A stretch of 10,826 bases of DNA from Phoronis ovalis (taxonomy: Eukaryota > Phoronida > Phoronidae), in NCBI GenBank assembly GCA_028565635.1, contig JAOXYB010059513.1:1-10826 (forward strand), read 5' to 3'. A model generated the notes under the pieces. The model was not told the origin of the DNA. It worked only from the letters and a program-made list of their open reading frames with translations, and ran no database searches. A program made the translations under genes and the position numbers. Shown in pieces: positions 7,552 to 10,826 of the stretch. Each line of letters starts with the position of its first letter. Position 1 is the stretch's first letter.

Positions 7552-7577
7552 GAGTCTACACTGGTTAGGTAGGCCTG
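7552..7577 (-). repeat. MITE right terminal inverted repeat
   Basis: 26 bases from GAGTCTACACTGG to AGGCCTG, the inverted partner of 7246-7271. The direct repeat TAATA follows at once. Confidence 0.85.
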
Positions 7578-7582
7578 TAATA
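7578..7582. repeat. Right target-site duplication TAATA
   Basis: Exact copy of the five bases at 7241-7245, in direct orientation, directly outside the right terminal inverted repeat. Confidence 0.75.
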
Positions 7583-8345
7583 AATTTTATGTAGAATTTA
7601 AATTCACGAGTTAACTGCTAACCAAAAAACACTACAATTGGTAATTTTTATAAAATGATACCAAAGACGGATAAAGTACTGTCTTATCACAATGAATTTA
7701 ATATTTTTTAAGTAACACTATCATTGTGTCATTCTATATGGAAACTATATTTCACTCAACTAGAATTAGGTTTTTAAATTACTTATTAATTTCACAACAC
7801 ATGTGGCTAATTAGTATAGTAAAGTGAAAAAAGCTGAAATTGCATCTTCGAACGTATGTGCTGTTTCAAATTTCAGAGAACGTTTCATAAGAGTTTTTAA
7901 ATTCCATTTCTATAAATAGGCATTTAGCACACATAATAAAAATAAGAAAAAGAATTGTAATCTTGTAAAAAATTTAAATTTACATAATAACTGTTTAGTC
8001 TTTAGAAACACTCAGTGGAACAGAGCTTTTTGTCAACTAATTTGACATGAATATTACTGTTGTCACGATATCTGAATTGTGGAGGATTATTTTCTCCTAT
8101 TTGAAATTTGAAACCATACTACTTAATTTCAAAACTTTCTAGTTAGCACAAGGGAGATATATATTTTCCTAATACAGAGGTTAACAATATTCCCTCAACA
8201 TATGTTCTTGCATATTAAAATCAATCGTATTAAATTACTTCAGTGCTTTACTTGTTATTAATTCTAGCATGAAAGTGGATAAAATACTTTTTGATGCAAC
8301 CTTAACAAACAACAAGCACAGGGACATGGTAATCAGCAATAAGCT
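7583..8345. other. A/T-rich stretch with no supported gene
   Basis: Frequent stops in all frames. No repeat or bounded exon was recognised. Confidence 0.4.
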
Positions 8346-8360
8346 TTAGCTTTAAGCTAA
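8346..8360. repeat. 15-bp palindrome
   Basis: TTAGCTT and AAGCTAA are exact inverted repeats around one T. It is short enough to be chance. Confidence 0.6.
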
Positions 8361-9070
8361 GATGTACCACAATTGTCCAGCACTCTAGCTGTGCATTTTA
8401 ATCAGTTTCTGATGTCGTAGGCATTCAATAGAGTTTAAGGGTGGATCAGGCAGACATTAATAGTGGGTAGCAGATTCTTTTGTATTTAAACTGGTCCTTA
8501 ATGGAGTGAACCTGTACTGCAAAATGTACCCCGTGATTGTGACAACTTATAAAAAAATACAACTTCAAGTAATGACTACACAGTAGAAAAATAATCTTAG
8601 GAAAAAGTGACTAGAAAAAGAACAGTGAATTGTATCAGAAATACTATTTGCTATTGTTACTTGATAACAGTTTTGCAAGATGTATACTTTTATCGTTGAA
8701 ATCATAATTCCCCAAAAAATGAGGATTTAGCAATAATTTTAATGAAGTGTCAAGGCTTCAAAAGAAACACCTGTTTTTGTGATTTCTGCAAAATAACATA
8801 CTAAAAGAAAGTAACATTTCTACAAAACAAACTCTTCTTACAAGATTTATTGAAACAAAAGCTTCTACTTTTATATACTGCCTATCCCCTGGGAACATAG
8901 TGAGTGTCTGCTGGAGCTAGACTGTGACTTATCGCATTCTGTTTGTACTACTTTTAAAGGTATTAAAATGTCAGTGATATACCTATAGTGTCTAATATCA
9001 CTGTCTATAAAATACCAGTTGTATGTTAACATACATCTACTTCACATTTTTACACATATCAGATAATTAA
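8361..9070. other. A/T-rich stretch with no supported gene
   Basis: A minus-strand TATATAAAAG at about 8868-8877 matches a TATA box, but such strings are common in this base composition and no start site is supported. Confidence 0.4.
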
Positions 9071-9082
9071 AAAGATAGTAAG

Positions 9083-9192
9083 ATAAAAACCATACTATAT
9101 TCTCTGGCTGCTGCCATCAAGTGTCTACTGCACGAAGAGTGGGAGTTTAATCGATTTTTGAGCTTTCTAGAAAGGGAGCCATTAATTAAAAG
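9083..9192 (+). other. Candidate internal exon, unknown product
   Basis: A frame is open from 9071 and leads directly into a good donor, AAAAG then GTGTGT, at 9192/9193. The peptide includes LAAAIKCLLHEEWEF followed by NRFLSFLEREPLIKR, which is charged and helix-like, unlike translated A/T-rich filler. The bases from about 9101 to 9180 are also richer in G+C than the flanks. The weak point is the 5' side: the AGs at 9074, 9078 and 9082 lack a good pyrimidine tract, so the start given is a guess. The opposite strand is also open here (9067-9381), but it begins at GTG and runs through a microsatellite. No family recognised. Confidence 0.25.
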
Positions 9193-9350
9193 GTGTGTAC
9201 TAACATAACCTGGTACAGTGGTGTATACAATGAACAGTTGAACATTTTGATGTACTATATTATTTAATATATAACATGCATAACGATACCGTTTTGTTTT
9301 AATTAACAAATATTTCGGATAATTACAAAATGACAAACTCCTATAATAAA

Positions 9351-9368
9351 TATTATTATTATTATTAT
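9351..9368. repeat. (TAT)6 microsatellite
   Basis: Six uninterrupted TAT units. On the minus strand they are read as the run of asparagines in a spurious open frame. Confidence 0.9.
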
Positions 9369-9619
9369 AAAGGGAATTCACTTAAGTTTGTTCATATCCA
9401 TGCATACATTGTTAAAGCAACTTCATGTAATGTTTGTTCTAAAAACATGTATATCCCGGATGTATATATTCATTATTTTGTTGGGCACAGCATATGATTA
9501 AGAATTAAATTTCACTTTAATTATATGCATGTCTTAACTTTGGTACACTATTACATACAGGAATACACGCCTCCTCCCTATCCAATCCTTATCAGTAAGG
9601 GGTTAACTTAATAATACAA
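9369..9619. other. Stretch with nothing specific
   Basis: No gene or repeat is supported. A CCAATCC string and a GTTAACTTAATAAT string (about 9580-9615) resemble promoter-type sites but stand alone. Confidence 0.35.
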
Positions 9620-9658
9620 GGTTCAAGCGAGAGGTCTGAACCTGACCCGTCTTGACCC
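9620..9658. promoter_or_regulatory. Cluster of nuclear-receptor-like half-sites
   Basis: Four matches to the RGKTCA half-site lie within 39 bases: GGTTCA at 9620-9625 (plus), and TGAACC (9637-9642), TGACCC (9643-9648) and TGACCC (9653-9658), which read GGTTCA, GGGTCA and GGGTCA on the minus strand. The last two form a direct repeat with a 4-base spacer (DR4, the spacing used by thyroid-type and LXR-type receptors). The first and second form an inverted repeat. Whether any is bound, and which gene would be controlled, cannot be told from this window. Confidence 0.3.
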
Positions 9659-9923
9659 TTTTGAAACTGAAATCAATATAATGACTGATGAACACACCTT
9701 TCTGAATCATTCGTTGGTACAGAAAGTGTTTCCAGTATTTGTAGTTTTTCATTAGTTACGTCGTCAGTTTAATCTAAAAGTGATGTTTAACAGCAGCACG
9801 ACATTTCGTATGGCATTGATTCTATTAAATTCACCATAGGCATAATAGATAGCATTTAGTTTTTAGTCTGATTATGTTCTGAGCACGTCGGACTTAGAAC
9901 TAGCAAACAATTCAAAAAGCTAG
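9659..9923. other. Stretch with nothing specific
   Basis: No gene or repeat is supported. Confidence 0.35.
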
Positions 9924-10141
9924 CAAATATTTACAGTAAAAAACGTTGCTTACTATCTTGCGACTGTAATTATACCAATCTTGCCGTTTTTCACCCGTTT
10001 TATCGCTTCAAAAGACGTTTCCCGGGTAACACCTCAGCTTACAACCATTCCACTGGAAAATTTGTGGCCTGGTAATACCAATATTATAAAAGTGGTTATT
10101 GCTCACCAGATGGAGATACACAATAGATATAAACTACAATA
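9924..10141. other. Open stretch on both strands, possible exon relic
   Basis: The plus strand is open for about 72 codons without an ATG near its 5' end and is hydrophobic in its first half. Within it, the minus strand (10033 to 9953) has a frame ending in a TAG whose peptide, including TSFEAIKRVKNGKIGIITVA, looks more like a soluble protein. That minus-strand frame has a stop just upstream and only a poor acceptor. Local G+C is above the surroundings at about 9980-10075. The strand cannot be decided, no family is recognised, and chance is a serious alternative. Confidence 0.15.
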
Positions 10142-10200
10142 ACATGAAAGGAAGTATATTCTAAGATTTTCAAAAAAATTACATTTTGACTTATTATGGT

Positions 10201-10283
10201 GGGTTTGGTCTTAGCCAGGGATACAATTTTTTGTGAGTGTGCAGGTACCCTCTGGTGCGGTACCTGGTCCTAAAACCAAATCC
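10201..10283. repeat. 83-bp element with nested inverted repeats
   Basis: The outer arms are 10201-10214 (GGGTTTGGTCTTAG) and 10270-10283 (CTAAAACCAAATCC), matching at 12 of 14 positions. CCAGG just inside the left arm also pairs with CCTGG just inside the right. Nested within, CAGGTACC (10242-10249) and GGTACCTG (10259-10266) are exact inverted repeats around nine bases. It could be a very short foldback transposon relic or a structured element. No clear target-site duplication was found. Confidence 0.55.
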
Positions 10284-10677
10284 TGATTATAACTATTTTT
10301 CCAGGCCAAAAACTTATTTGCTTAACTTTTGATAATTAGCTAAAAATCACAATTTCTAATTTGGTTTGCATCGGTAAAACCTGTTTGCTGAACTCGAATA
10401 TTTAACTTTATCTAAGATATATAAAACTAAATTTAGTCCCAGGCTTCAAGCAAATTTAAATGCTTAAATATAATAATTTATACTTGTTCACAAAATACCC
10501 GACAAAATATCATTTCAATAATGCTCTGGAAGATCTTACACTTTTCAAGCTTCCTATCTATTTTCTATCCCCAAACTATTTGTTTAAGCTTGCTTCCAGT
10601 ATTTATATGGTATTTTTTTTAGCCTGTTATTAATATATTTTTAAAATATCCAGTTCACTAATTTCATTTTATTTTAG
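10284..10677. other. A/T-rich stretch with no supported gene
   Basis: Nothing coding. Its 3' end has a branch-point-like CACTAAT followed by a T-rich tract and TTTTAG at 10677, a good acceptor for the candidate exon that follows. Confidence 0.4.
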
Positions 10678-10826
10678 TCAAACGTTTGATCCATTCGCCT
10701 TATTTAGAGTCAAAATCCCGATCCTTTTCAACTTCACTCCCAATAGATGCTTCTCATGCATGGCTGTTCCAGTCTCCCCCCTAATACTACATGTGCAAAC
10801 CAAGCATACATTCAATAGGAATTATA
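10678..10826 (+). other. Candidate exon running off the window end
   Basis: A branch-point-like CACTAAT, a T-rich tract and TTTTAG precede a segment clearly less A/T-rich than the DNA before it. Two of the three frames are open for a long way. One runs 10680-10784, with 34 codons including HSPYLESKSRSFSTSLPIDA, and then a TAA. The other is open from 10679 to the end of the window (49 codons). The two frames cannot be separated by sequence alone, and no family is recognised. The acceptor and the base-composition change are the main evidence. A repeat fragment is the alternative. Confidence 0.25.

Larger units (their letters stand above)
7246..7577. mobile_element. 332-bp foldback MITE (non-autonomous DNA transposon)
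   Basis: The left end CAGGCCTAACTAACAAG (7246 on) and the reverse complement of the right end match at 23 of 26 bases (7246-7271 against 7552-7577). Matching continues inward: 7326-7394 and 7408-7476 are inverted copies agreeing at 63 of 69 positions, with a perfect 26-bp run, around a 13-base loop (7395-7407). The element has no coding capacity and is flanked by the 5-bp direct repeat TAATA. It is G/C- and CpG-rich compared with its surroundings. This is the structure of a MITE mobilised by a transposase encoded elsewhere. The superfamily is not certain: a TA-containing target and CAG termini do not decide it. The right arm is 21 bases longer than the left, equal to one internal repeat unit. 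Confidence 0.85.

Noticed and set aside
7541-7560. GGTTCGAGTCT resembling a tRNA or SINE B box
   Set aside because: It is one base off the consensus but is simply the join of two internal MITE units. No A box at proper distance and no tRNA fold is present.
8867-8877. TATATAAAAG on the minus strand as a TATA box
   Set aside because: Such strings are common here, and no initiator or downstream gene supports a promoter.
9067-9381. 104-codon minus-strand open frame
   Set aside because: It begins at GTG, not ATG, its first third is a translated (TAT)n microsatellite, and the rest looks like the shadow of a plus-strand exon candidate.
1-10826. CRISPR array, bacterial operon or phage-like gene cluster
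   Set aside because: No regularly spaced identical repeats with unique spacers, no ribosome binding sites and no long frames. Base composition and repeat types point to an animal genome.

Overview
This window looks like non-coding or lightly exonic DNA from a eukaryote, most likely an invertebrate animal. By eye it is about two-thirds A+T, and every reading frame is broken by frequent stops. No long ORF, operon, Shine-Dalgarno site, tRNA or rRNA is visible. Instead there are microsatellites, degenerate tandem repeats, a miniature transposon with target-site duplication, and a few islands with animal-type splice signals. I cannot name the species. A marine invertebrate is a guess, based only on the look of the repeat at 6186-6706.

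Layout. 1-4180 is A/T-rich and has no gene I can support. It holds a strong short hairpin (106-138), a 22-bp tandem repeat (1661-1713), a short repeat near 2291-2340, and an old, diverged tandem duplication (3003-3400 and 3411-3710). 4180-4980 is less A/T-rich and carries the best splice-like signals: two possible plus-strand terminal exons and one minus-strand exon candidate (4861-4942). Just downstream of that minus-strand exon lies a joined acceptor/donor motif. 6186-6706 is a composite repeat element with inverted termini, a G-tract, an AT/CA microsatellite and about ten degenerate 30-35 bp units. 7246-7577 is the clearest feature: a 332-bp foldback MITE flanked by a 5-bp direct repeat TAATA. 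Its arms are themselves built of 20-22 bp tandem units. 8361-10826 is again A/T-rich, with weak exon candidates at 9083-9192, 9924-10141 and 10678-10826, a cluster of nuclear-receptor-like half-sites (9620-9658) and an 83-bp hairpin element (10201-10283).

Nothing here forms a pathway or multi-gene system. The most noteworthy biology is repeat architecture. The MITE would fold, if transcribed, into a hairpin of about 150 bp, and the mismatches between its inner arms look like decay of methylated CpG sites. All exon proposals are low confidence: in DNA this A/T-rich, open stretches of 60-100 codons without a start are expected by chance.
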